From Oxyruncus cristatus (Eukaryota; Chordata; Aves; Passeriformes; Cotingidae): 64,000 bases of DNA. The notes under the pieces were generated by a model. That model was given only the letters and a program-made list of their open reading frames with translations, was not told where the DNA came from and made no database searches. Positions 1 through 12,800 of the stretch are shown one piece after another. The number at the start of each line of letters is the position of its first letter. The first letter of the stretch is position 1. The position numbers and the translations under genes are program-made. Where the stretch lies: NCBI GenBank assembly GCA_013399855.1, contig VXAY01002912.1, forward strand, positions 509,816 through 573,815, given 5' to 3'.

Positions 1-633
1 ATATAAGGGAACCTACATAAAAGTTACCTAAATCAAGAGATATCAATAACTTGTGAAACATCAGGAATGCACCCACATTAAGCTGAAAGAAGCTGGAGCA
101 ATGGAGCTATTTGTTGCTGCTTTTAATATTTAAAATTCTGCTCCCATGAAATTTTTATTTTTTAAGGAATTTAAAAAAAACCCGAAGAAATTAGTATTCT
201 TTCCTAATAAGAGCGATAGACTTTTGATCGGTTTAACACTGACATTAACAAATTTTACAAAAATTGTTTCAAGTATCCTTTTTTTAATCACAGTGAAAAT
301 GTAAGACCAAGATGTAAATGTTGAAGTGAATGAATGAAAGTTTCTCAGATGAAAAAGGCAAAGGTACTAAATCAAAACATAGAAAAATGCTTAAACGCAT
401 TTCCTTTATGTGATATGAATAGAAAGGTTATCTGTAAAAAGTTAGAAAAATTAAAATAAATTACATATTTAAGTACACTTTCTCTTCAACATTTTTATAA
501 AAATTCAGAACAGTGTACTTTTGAATATACACAGAGTAAAAATGCACAGGTGCTGTAGGTTATCATCGGTATCTACATGTCACATTTGCTGCTGTTGGTT
601 TTATTTTGTTACTTAAGCTCCTCTGGAGACACT
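1..633 (-). other. PALS2: PALS2 3' UTR and 3' flank (partial)
   Basis: This AT-rich stretch lies directly downstream of the PALS2 stop codon on the minus strand and has no coding features. It should contain the 3' UTR. Minus-strand AATAAA hexamers lie at 154-159 and at 600-605. The second is only about 30 nt past the stop and is unlikely to be the main site. The true 3' end could also lie beyond the left edge of the window. Confidence 0.6.
154..159 (-). promoter_or_regulatory. candidate poly(A) signal AATAAA
   Basis: On the minus strand this is a canonical AATAAA, about 475 nt after the PALS2 stop codon, a plausible 3' UTR length. Only one other canonical hexamer was seen between the stop and the window edge. 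Use of this site is inferred; no cleavage site or transcript evidence is available. Confidence 0.35.
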
Positions 634-810
634 TCAATACACCCAGCTGATGGGGACCCACTGCGGCTCCAGCCTCAGTCTCTCAATGGCAGTCTGCAGC
701 TTCTCGAAGGCTTTGTCCAGGTTGTCATTGACAATGGTCAGGTCAAAGTAGTGGTTGTACGCTCTCTGGATCCGGGCGCTCTCATCTACTGTTTTTTTCA
801 AATCAGTGTC
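634..810 (-). CDS. PALS2: PALS2 coding exon 11 (C-terminal part of GUK domain, stop)
   Basis: Residues 483-540 plus the TGA at 634-636. It begins [15 protein letters not shown] and ends [11 protein letters not shown]. The minus-strand acceptor is 'cttccacag' immediately before GAC (phase 0). It forms the last helices of the guanylate-kinase-like fold, including the conserved [12 protein letters not shown] segment. The exon continues into the 3' UTR. Confidence 0.95.
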   Translation of the reverse strand, partial: DTDLKKTVDESARIQRAYNHYFDLTIVNDNLDKAFEKLQTAIERLRLEPQWVPISWVY

Positions 811-3800
811 CTGTGGAAGAGATTTTGAAGGATTACTAAATCTAAATCTTACTAAAGATTTGATGATAAGACTTGGCAAATCCTTATAAGCACAGAAGAA
901 TATCCCTTCAGTACATATTACAAAGCTATATACTGAATATATTTTAAAAATAAGAAAAGTTTTCATTTATAGTAAATCCATGCAGAACTTTCGTTAAAAT
1001 ACATTAAAAGGGCTGAAAAAGTTACAAGCTGTGCCAATAATGTTAAATATGGCAAGAAAATGTTTGCCAGTCTTGCAATTTTGAATCATTAGAAGCACGT
1101 GAACTTGGGCTGGTGTGCACAACAGGTAGTTAATCCTTTTGTATGTGCAACTGATTATCCAACCAGAATAAAATTAATGCGTTGGGAATGACTGACTCAA
1201 TCAGTTTTGTAAATATACTTGTGCCCCTTTTACTTCTACAGAAAGCACCAAAAGTACAAGACTTAAATCAGTAATGAAACAAACACCAGTGAAAGATACA
1301 TTTCTATCAGAATAAAGCTCTAGAATACCATATGGCTTTTAGAGGCAGCATTTCAGCCTTGCTCACCTGACATTGGTTTGTAAACTACTGCTGCATTACT
1401 GTAGTTCTGACATGAGCTGCAAAATATGCAGGAAATTTATATTCCTACATGATGAAGCTTCGTGAAGGTACCTCTGAGCACATTTTTGTGTTTCATTAGT
1501 CCTACATTCTTAGAAAATTCCTCTCCACTTTTGCATAACAGAATTTTTTTTGTAAGCAGTTATGAGATTTGTCCCCCTTTACAATATTTACTTTCATATT
1601 TTCAAGTCCTGACACAGCTGTCAATACAAAAGCCAAAATGAAAAAGTATGTTTGAGAATAGCCTTTCCTTCACAGTAAATGACGGAGACAAGTAAATGTG
1701 TGACTACAAGAGCCGGAATTTCTGTAATGGAATGGCTTAGAATGCTAGAAATAATACAGACAGACCCAGTAACAAGCAGAATATCATACTTAAAATGGCA
1801 TTTGTTTTTCATTTGTTGAGGAAGCACAAGAATATGAAATAGGAAATCATACTCTATACACATGGGCACAGATACGATTCAGAATCCGTAAAGACACAAA
1901 AATGCATATTTGAAATGTAACTATGCTCTTTATTATTCATAAGGAGAAGTAACAGAGAGGCAAAGATGTCCCTTAGGGAATCAAATATTAGGAAATGCAG
2001 GAAATTATTTTTATACTTGTCTGGACAGTTTTAACACTGGCTTCTTCTATATGCACCACAAAATTCAGGGGTCATTTGGGGCAGGCAGAAGGAAAGGCTG
2101 GACAGGGAGGAGGAATGGCTGAGCATCCACGGAGACACCAGGATGTATAATAACCAGAATCCATGACTAAAAATCACACTTTCATTTAGTGGGATACTAA
2201 CCCACGTCCCATTTTATTGCTTTGAATGCCCTGTCAGCATTATTCAAGATATTGCTACTAAGCTGCAGCACTATCTCTGTGAGTCGTCAGCAAACCACAG
2301 CTTTTCTCCGATGGGGAAGTGGCCCTGCTGAACATAGAGGGTAGTTTTCTTAACTGCTCAATCTGGTTTTTTTGCTTTGCTCCTGCAGCTGGGGAAGTTC
2401 ATGCCCACACAGAATCCTTATAATTTGCTGTGCTTGCGGAAGCATGTCTCATTTCCCTCTGCTACGCACCGTGTCTCAGAAAGGCAGGGAAGATCTAATG
2501 AATAAAATGGGCCACTTCGCTTTATATGACAAACCCAAGGAATGTTAGGGGAGGAGAAGCTGCTCAATGCTTCCTATTCTGGCAGCTCTCAGCCATTTCT
2601 CATCACAGCACGTGCTGCTGCAGCAGTGAAAACAAGGACTACCTGCATTCTTGGTTGTTTTTATTGGGGTTTTTTGTTGTTTGTTTGGCTTGGTTTCCAC
2701 AAGCTGCAATATCTTTCCTATGGATGACAGATTCCATTTTTAAGGCACACGTGTATTACAAGACAAAACTGAACAAAGATTTTTGGGAGAGGTAGGGAAA
2801 GTGAAGGAAAGACATTTGCATAAAAGAACAATTCCCACTATGAAATATCTACTATTTGCTGCAAATAATCAAACGTGACACTTTCCAAAGAACACATTAC
2901 AAATAATTTTTGTAATCAACACTTCCCTGCAAGAGATCTAGTTTTAAGAAAGAAGCAATCTTCCTTATACATAGTATTTGATTAACTTCTACTAAGTAAT
3001 CAGTAAACGTCTTGCCTAGTTTTTCTTATAGACATTAATTTCAGAACAAACTCCATCTAAAAGGAAAGGTAAATTTTTTTTTTTTTTTCCTAGGAATAAC
3101 CTGTTCAAAGCAAAAGCAAATAAATAAAAAATAATCTGCTTACAGTGAGAAGTTTGGTTGTAATTCCAGCATCTACCACAGCCTTGTGCATAGCTCGCAA
3201 AGTCTCCAACTCTGGAGCAGCAATAAACACTACATAGGGCATGAATTCTGAAGTCCTCAGTATTTTCAGGGCCTAGAAGCAAAGAAAAAGAAAAAAAGCC
3301 CCAAGTTTGAGAATGACTCACCACATATCCCCTTTACTTAAGGGGCACTGCAAAACTAATCTGTTACAATGGACAGCAACACAGAAGAGAAGGTTCTTAT
3401 TTCTATTTTAGAAACTCCTACACTGCCTTTTGAAACGCTCAACATCCTTCCTTCCTTGGCTAAAAAGATTATTTACTACTCTGCAAGTCTCCTTTTTCAT
3501 GCAGAATCTAAGCTGGGTTTTTTCCATCTTTCTGTAACTCATTCCAGTGAGGTGGCACAAAGGCGTGAATCCAGTCGATATTGTAATCTTGAAACCAGAT
3601 AAGAAGCCTTCAAATTTTAAGGCATACCTCTTCACCTCTTCAACATTATACTCCTACACTTGTAGTGGAACATTATAAATGACATACCTGTGGATTTACA
3701 TCCAAGATGCAGGTCCTTCCTGTCTGAACAACTTCAAGGATGGAATCAATTTTGGTGCCATAAAGATTTCCTTCATATTCTCCATGCTCTAAATATCTTC

Positions 3801-6800
3801 CAGCTTTAATATCCATCTCCATTTCAGCTCGTGACACAAATCTGTATGCTTGCCCATCTTTTTCATCATCCCTTGGCTTTCGTGAAGTAACTAAACAAAA
3901 CATTTAAAGTATAAATTGAATGCTTTCTTTTTATATTTGGAATAAAAATATGAGACTGGACTGCCTATTAAGTTAGGGAGAGTATAAAACACATTAATAT
4001 ACAATTGTAATTGTTCCATGTACAGATTAATTAATTATTCTAGTGTAAGTTTTATAACTGAGCACAGCCCCTCCTGTTCCCTTTATTTCTATTCTTGCCT
4101 ATATGTTTCTTACCCACTCATTTGCCTTTTTCCTTTGTATTACTCCTTCACACCATATACAATACTCATTCATGTCATCTTTTTAGTTATTCTCTTAAAA
4201 TAATTATTTGAGTGACTTGGAAATCAAATGGAAATTTAACTCTCAAATGCCAAATGTACTTCTGAAAATAACTGAACACACAACAAGATCTGCCTCATCC
4301 CACTCCCAAACTTTTGGTCACTGTATTTGCCCTGGCTATTCAGGGTAAATTACCTAAGCTAGCTATAAAGAAAGTTACTTAAATATCAGAAGCAGCCCAG
4401 CCACTATTGCAGAATCTTAGTGGAGGCCAGCTAATGCTGCTTTCCAGGACAACTTACCCTTTAAAATAAGGTAAATTCCCTGCAGAAAGATTAAAGCCAA
4501 TATTTAAGTGAAGCATTATCAACTCTCTTGGGTATTGACTAAACTGTGCAGTACAGACATTATTTAAGCAAGAAAGTAAAAATAAAACAAAATAAAATAT
4601 CCTACTGAATTATTATTGACTTTGCTATCCTATCACCATATTAACTACCCACTACTTGTATTTAATCAGATTTGAACTCTTGAACATATTAAATGGAACA
4701 GCAAATGGATTCCTTTGGTAATACTTTTATCAGCACTCAGGTGCAATTTGGTGATACAAGTGGAAAGCCATCTCCCCGTTCCAGGAATTCCCATCAACTT
4801 CAATATGAACTCAAGTCTCAGGGAAAATGATCTTCTGAAGCTATTAGTGATCAACATATTACTACAACATCTGGTTTTAGCTACAATTCTACAGAAACAT
4901 TAACACTATAATGGTTAATACAATACAAAAAAAATACTATCATATCAGTCTGAAATAAATTTTAGAAAATGGGATTTAAGAGTTTACAGCCAGAACATGA
5001 CTTAACAGTTCAGCTACCTCTGTTGAAGAGAAAGCACAGCACCACATGCTGGATTAGAACTCAACACCAAGAACATGGTTCACTCCGTAGCACAGTGGAT
5101 TCATTTCAGCCATTTACCAACCCCTAAAAAATCCCACATATACTGGTTTGTGAATAACATGGAGAATTTTCTTCTAATAAAGAAACTGCGACCAACTAAA
5201 ATTACTCCTTACTGATTATCCCAGTTAAAACCTAAAGTAGAGAGGAGATTCTACATACAATAAACTGGGTACTGCATGTGCATGCTTAGACTGCCAATAT
5301 TGGGAAAAGTTAATTTTTATGTGTTTGAAGTGTCTTCAAGAACTCCAAGTAAAAGTATTTTAACACTCTTGCAACTCTTATATATATTTAAGCATTTATA
5401 TAGCATTTTAGAGAAACAAGTAATTCTGAGGGCTTTTTTAAAATGGAATAAGAATTTTAGAAGCAATAAAAGTCTCTTACTATTTTGCCAATATAAAATA
5501 TTAAGATTCCCAGTGCAAGATTTCCTTAAAAAAGTAACACTGAGAAGTCAACCTTGTTATCAGTCCTACATACCAGTTCTAAATGCCCTGGCCAGTTTTG
5601 GTGTTAGAGATTCAGCAAATGAGAGACTGGTTCTCTCATGTTGCACAATTCATTTTTCAGACCTGTCCCTCCCTGTTACCATCAGATCTACTTCTTCCCA
5701 CTGAAAACAGAAGGCAACAGACTGTTTTTGAAATTCTGAAAGGCACGGGGCAGGAGAATAATAATGTTGCTAGGGTGGACTTCTCTGGTCAGCAGTCAGA
5801 CAGGAGGGAGCAGTTAAAAAACATAAAAGTCTTGTGAATGAGCAAAGTATCTGAAAGGAAGGCAAGGAAACAATACTTCAGTAACGGAGGAGCTTTTTTT
5901 TCTGCAGCTGATAGAGGGGAAAAATGAAAGACCATGGACCTCAGGCTAGATATAAAAACATCAGATTGTTATACAAATCTTGGACAGCACAAACACTTCA
6001 GTTTTAGTAGAAGTTTGTTGCTATTCTCTACATTTCTAATACTAAAGCGACAATTTATAATGCCTAGGATACTTCCACAGGTAGAAAACCAGCAGACCTG
6101 AGAAACTCCACTGGCTGTTCATCACAGAAGGCTACTAAAACTTCTAGAATCTCCCCAAGTAAGGGATGGTGACTGACACTGAAGAAACCCACAGACTTAA
6201 ATACTGCACAGACAAAAACTGGTTTTCTGCAGCATCAGTAACATTCAACTGCTAGTTACAAATTTTTTCACAGTCATCATATGTTAGTTCAACTGTCTGA
6301 AAGGAGGAAGAGTCTTTCGTTTTCCCACTCTATATAATTTTCATACTCTGACAAAATTATTCCTACACCAAATCATGGGGATAAACATCTGGTATTTTCA
6401 GGATAATCAGAGACTTAAAGTAGGTGATGATGATAGGAATGCTGACAACTTACATGGCACTGTAGTTCCAAACCTAGTAGGATTCAGTACTATGAACCTG
6501 TTCTTCAGACTTCTTCGCCCCACTCCTTGGGCCCCAATCAAGACCAGCGTTTTCCTTTGAAAAGGAGGCATTTTGGCCACTTCCTCATAGATCTGGATTT
6601 CATGACGATCAAATTCTACATTGAGAAATGTACAAAAAAGTTTAATACACAGTCAGTGCCTGTAAGAAAAAAAAAGAACTAAGCAGTTCTGCTATATTTC
6701 AAAAGACCCCATGTGAATATAAATAGTACTTAAAGGACAGTAAGTCTAATACAAGCTTTTTTGGTTTAAATTGGTTTGGGAGTGAGATAGCTATCCCTCC

Positions 6801-9800
6801 ATGGACAGCATTAAGGTCAGATTCTCACCTTTACTTCCAAGGAGAAAATCTGAGTTCGATCAGAAGGGAACAACTGTGATTAATAATTAATGAGTTTTCA
6901 CAGAATCACAGGATGGTTGAGGTTGGAAGGTACCTCGGGAGGCCATCTGGCCAAACCACAATGCCCAAGCAGGACCACCAGGAGATGGTTGCCCAGGACC
7001 ACATCCAGACAACTGCTGAGTATCTCCAAGGGGAAACACTCCACAACTTCTCTAGACAACCTCTGCCATTGCTCAGTCACCCTCACAGTGGAAAAGGTGT
7101 TTTCTGATGTTCAGAGTGAACCTCCTGTGTTGTTGCTTGTTGACTCTTGCCCTGCCACTGAGCTACTCTCAAAGAGCCCAGCTCCATCCTCCCTTCAGAT
7201 ATCGATACACATTGATGACACCCGCACTGATCCTTCTCTTGGCCAGGCTGAACAGTTCCAGCTCTCTCAGCCTCTTCTCACTGGAGAGATCTCCAGCCCC
7301 TTCACTACCTTTGTATGCCCATGTCTCTCTTGTACTGGGCATACAAAGATGCTCAGTACATCTCAGGTGTGGCCTCACTGATGCCGAGTAGAAGGGAAGG
7401 ATCACATCCCCTCAACCTCCTGGCAACAAAGCTTTTGCTTTTGCTTCTCTTTTAACACCCAGTTTTAATCTGACTTCCAGCTACCATATTATGCACTCAG
7501 CACAACCATATCTTCACTGGTTACTGTTGCTTTTAAACCATAAAAACTATCTGATCTATGAAATTTATGATCAAATATTTTACTGCAAATCTTTAGCTCT
7601 GGATGCACTAGATTCTGCAAGTTTAGAAGTCTAGATAACTTTGACTCATATGTAATATTAAGAGATACCTGCATTTCTTGTAGTGAGATACATCATCTTT
7701 TTCTTTTTTTTGCTGCTTATTGTTCCACAAAAAGGCCCTAAAAATAAAAAATGATATGAACTTGCAATTTTTGTTAAATATGTTTTTCCAAAGCTTATTT
7801 ACATGACATGACATTACATGAGTATATAAAAGTTTAGATGAATTAAATATAAAAGGACTATTCTAGAATTTTGTATGTTCTAAGTCAGGAGATCACATCT
7901 ATTTACATACACATCAAATGGTACAGGAAGAACTGAACACAAAGGCAAAAACTATTATTTTCCTATAAAGCTTTGTAAAAAGCAGCAGGAAAATCCATGT
8001 TTTGTTAAGTAACATTCAGTGCATACTAAAAATCCCATAATTTAAAAAAAGAAAAATCAATTCTTATGCCTGTCCCACCTCACTTAGCTTTTTATCAGCA
8101 GATGGCAAAACTGATTCACGTTTGAATCAGTTCATCTCTGAACACTAAGCAGAGACTTTAGCCTTTGTCCTTCAATCAAAGTCAAAATACGATATTTAGC
8201 ATTTCACAATATTCTGTGTAATCTCACACAGCAGTTTTTTATTATTTATGAAGGCAGGAAAAGCAAAACAAATGGAGCCAGAGCAAAAGCTACTCCTGAA
8301 ATTCACTAAATCTCACCTGAGTTGTCCCAGTCCCTCCTAACAAAGGCCTTTCTCTTCTCTTCCAGGAACTGGCTGGGAATTAGACCTGCACTTCCTCCTT
8401 CTTTGACATGACTAGCCTGGGGGAAAAAAAAAATACAAAAAATTATAACTTGTGAGAAGCATTGTTCTGATCAACATGGTGTTGACTTGACTTCCACACC
8501 ACCACAGTTTCTCATTGATGAGTATTGATACATTTACTACTGAAATTTGGAAATTCAAACTCAGATGTGGATATTAAAATTCTCCTTTACAGTAACACTG
8601 TCTTGCCATTGAGTATTACAATTCTGGAAACTTAAATAAAATACATACAAGTTTCATTACTGGTTCCCATTAAGTTAGTAAGCTCCTATAACCATAAATC
8701 TTTAGCATGAAAATCCAAAATGGAATTCTATAGCTCCAGATATTGAACTCTCAGGTGACAAAACTCAAGATTTTCTAGTACACAGTAAATTAATTTTGTA
8801 TTTTTGAGCTACTCTAAACAGGTTCCAGTGCAGCTTATTAAGTGTCATTTCACAGTGAATGGCATTAACACGTGCCTAACTGTCCCTTCAAAATTCTTTC
8901 ACTAACTAACTACACATTTAAAATCTTAGTAACTCCTTGTAATGAAAATTTGGCTACGATTCTCTATAAAATAATTTCATGGCAAGCTCAATTCTCAGCA
9001 AGCTTAACACGTACAAACACACAGTTATGAAATGTTATAATTCACTATATGTCTTTTGCTTGCATAAATCTTCCATTTGCTAATAGGAAATGTTTGCTTT
9101 TCAACTTGTATGCTTTTACCTATGACTAACTCATTTTTTACAGTAGGAAGTTTTCATTAACAGTCTGGCATTTCTAGAAAGCACAAGGAAAAAGTAACTT
9201 TTTTCCCCAGGGGCATGATCTGCATAGCAATAAACTACAGTGATATAACACATTTCAGTTTTGCCACTGATCGAGTATTGAAGATTTATTTCTCTTGGAC
9301 TCCCACAAGTTACAGCTGGAGAATTTGAAAGGCAATACAGAAGTCAGCATGGTAGCTAAATGTCAAACTACTCCAGAGTTTAGGAGTGTCTAACTTCTGA
9401 AACTAATTAAGTTGGCAGTAATAAATTTTCTGCCTTCCCTCACACTTTTTATTCTTTCTGTCACCGACAAGCAAGAAAATTCAGCAGTTGATATATTCAA
9501 ATATTTTTGTTGCTTTTAAGAAAATCATATATATTGTTCTCAAATAACGTCTGGCTCTCTACTGCTTGTTACCTTGCAAAGGGTGAATAATGTAGGGGTA
9601 GCAAGGGAAATTAATAATGCTAAACTCTATGCCACTTCCAATTCTGAGTATCTCAGCTGATAAGTCTTAAAGGTTCACTCGTTCCACTTTCAAAGGCAGT
9701 GATGACGTTTAGTTCTGTGTATAGTGTCTTGGCAAAAATAAAAATAGCAGAAGCACTGGATTACATTTCTACTGAAGGACTGAATGTAGAAATACAACCT

Positions 9801-12800
9801 TGAAGCAGGATGAACTGTTAATATTTGAAATAGTGCCAAACACTGCGATTACGAACATGCATGATACAGCTCACAGACACTGATCACCACTGTAGAAATA
9901 AAAGATACAGCTTCTCCAAACAGCTATTCTCACCCTTCTTCAAATCCATAAGATTAATTTCCCTCTTTCTCCCCTCAACTCTGAGCACTCAGGAAGGGGT
10001 CCACTTCTTCTACAGTCACTGTCAGGGAAGGCTTACCACAATTAACATAGTCAACCTAAGACTTTTTGCTAGAAATTGTCCACTTAAACTGATTTTGGAA
10101 TGTCCAGGCTATGATAAAAAACAAAACAAGTAGCCCTAACAGCAAAATAAGCCTTACACACACAATTTAAAACATTCCATTTCCTCTAGTTTCAACTGTT
10201 AATATCTTGATACTTGAAATTGGATTGCTGTGTAAATATTTTTTCTTGTATCTACTGCTGAATAGAAGCCGATCATATTATTAAAGCAACTACTGATGCT
10301 TTTCAGTTTTTTATTTTATTTATTTTAATCTTTTTACCAACCTGCCACCAATTTGGATCTTCCCGGTTTACAATTTGAAGAATTTCTCCTTTAGAAAATT
10401 TCAAACCTGCTTCTTTGCATGGAATGAGGTTGTCATTATATGGATTATAATCAAAATGACACTTCACAAAAACCTGAAATGTGCAAAAATTAACAAAGCT
10501 TAGACATTATAAAATACATTCTGACTAATTTATCTGTCAAACTGAAGTAATGTCTTTACCTAGAGCATAAAAAGCTTGACATGATTAAAGTTGCATTTGG
10601 CATGTAAAATACAAACTAGGGATAAAAAAGGCATATACCACCTGAGACAGAATAATCAACAGAGCAAACCTTGGCCGAAGAAGCTTCACGATAAAAATAA
10701 AAAAACGACTGTTCCGTTTGGACAGTGTATTACAAAACACTCATTTCTGCATTTCAGTATATACAACTCAATTAGTATTCTGACTTTCAACTACTTAAAA
10801 ATTCGGAAAAATTCTCAGAATGTGAGCTCTGTACTCAAGGCTTGTGGAATCTTAAGAATTATTTTTGCCATGAACTCAATGTTTTAAAACAGACAAGATG
10901 AGTGATTGCTTAAGATTCAAATTTGACACAGAGGAAGACACAGTAAGGTGCATCAGTCGACTGGAAACATCTTTTTGACTTTCTTTGTATCAGGCTGGGG
11001 AGCAGAGGAAGCACTGCCTCAAACATAGCACATTGCCTTAGCCTCTACTCAATGCAAGCATAGCCTGCTACAGTCAGAGGCATTAAGACCCACTGAAGGA
11101 GCATCTTAAAAGGTGTTTCAAAGGCACTGATTTAGAGCAACAAGTTACTTCTGCCATGAACAAACTTGACAGCCTGCAGCAACAACAAAACGACAAGGAA
11201 TAGCCACCATCGAAGTTCCTATGTAAGTCAGTGGGTTCAAGCTAATCTGTTGAATTCAGTATGTTTCTGAATTCCATGAAACAGATTCCTTGGACACTAA
11301 CCATGTTATAAACACACACACACACAGTTCACTGCATGTTAGTGTGATTGTGGCTGGGTCATACGAGGTCACTTGATGTCACAGAAACATGCTTTATATG
11401 TAATATACAAATGCTCATCAATTTTACATACAAGATTTTTTTCAGGCAGGCATGTTGGATGTGGCACGTTAAGGTAATGATAAACACATTACAAAAATGT
11501 AATTAAATCTAGGCATCTACATTTTAGCCTTCCTCCTAGCATTATAAACACAAAATAATCAAACTATGTTTAATCCAAAGTCTTAAAATAACGTTACATA
11601 ATACAGTACTAAGAGAAGTTCTTTTGGCAGAACCATTAGAAATGTGCTACTGACCTGTTGAGGAATAATGGTGTCTCTGTAGCTGGGAAGAATCTTCAAA
11701 GTGACACTGCCACTAATGTTTTTCAGCAGTTCTTGCAATTCTTTTGGATTGTTTCCAACCTCATGGCCATTCACCTCTTTAATAATGTCACCCACATGCA
11801 GAAGACCTTGTCGATCTATCATTCCTCCATGAAGAATTCGGGCTATTACCAGATCGTTGTTCTCAACTCTAAACGTAACACCCTGAAAGAGAGATGTGAC
11901 AACCAATTTACCACTGTTTGAATCTCAGTTTCATTTGACCATTATCTCAAGCAGAAATACACAGCTATGGGATATTCCCCCTACTCCAATGAAAACAGAC
12001 AGTAACAGTTACTACAGTGTAAGAGCTCCCAACACACAGAGAAGCATCAGGTGACATAAAAGTGCTTTCAGACAGGGTCTTCATATGACTGAAAGATGAC
12101 TGTGTTGTTCTCGGCTGCAGGTGACCCTGTCATCTTGTCCAGGGACCAAACATGTTGTGTTAGTCAGTTATGCTAGCAAGTCCTTCAGCCTAGTGACTGC
12201 CTATTTACTATCCCATTATATCTTAGAGAGAGAACACATTTAATTAATTCAATTTATCATTCATTTCAACCTCTCAGTATGGATCTTATCGCTCATTAAA
12301 TTACACAACATAATAATGTAAATAATTAAAACATAACGCAAGAAATGAGGCACATGCAAATATTTTCAACTGTACTTTACTCTAAACTCATCTTCAGTTA
12401 CTTACCAGTGGTTCTCCTGCTCTTTTGTGAATTCCAAGGATACGAATAGCATCTACTGGAACAACCTGGTTGTTCACTGAAGAATTATTGACTTCTGGGC
12501 TAGAAGGAGGGGAATCATAACATTTTGAAGCGACAATGTCATGTGCTTCCAAGAGTGACTGCAAAGGAACAGAAAAGGTCTTTTTTTAAAATCCTGAAGT
12601 AATAATTTGCAAAAGGATTTAGTGCTGAATAACCCTTTGGGACCAGATCATAAAGCTCTCACTTCACATGGAATTAAAAAAAAACTGACATCAACAATGC
12701 TCACATGGACTGATAAACCTACTGTCTTGGCAAACATGCTCTTTTGTAAATACAAATGCTTCTTCTTAAGGAAGTATAGGAGAAATGTAATTAATTTGGG

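Noticed and set aside
600..605. AATAAA on the minus strand just after the PALS2 stop
   Set aside because: It is only about 30 nt from the stop codon, too close to be the likely main polyadenylation signal.
5276..5704. 142-codon plus-strand ORF in a PALS2 intron
   Set aside because: AT-rich codon mix with no motif, overlapped by another frame at its 3' end and without exon-like borders.
6890..7381. 163-codon plus-strand ORF
   Set aside because: It lies wholly in a CR1 LINE and reads its antisense strand.
7661..7668. Possible U12-type intron (donor GTATCT)
   Set aside because: The donor deviates from GTATCCTT, and no TCCTTAAC-like branch site precedes the acceptor at 6616.
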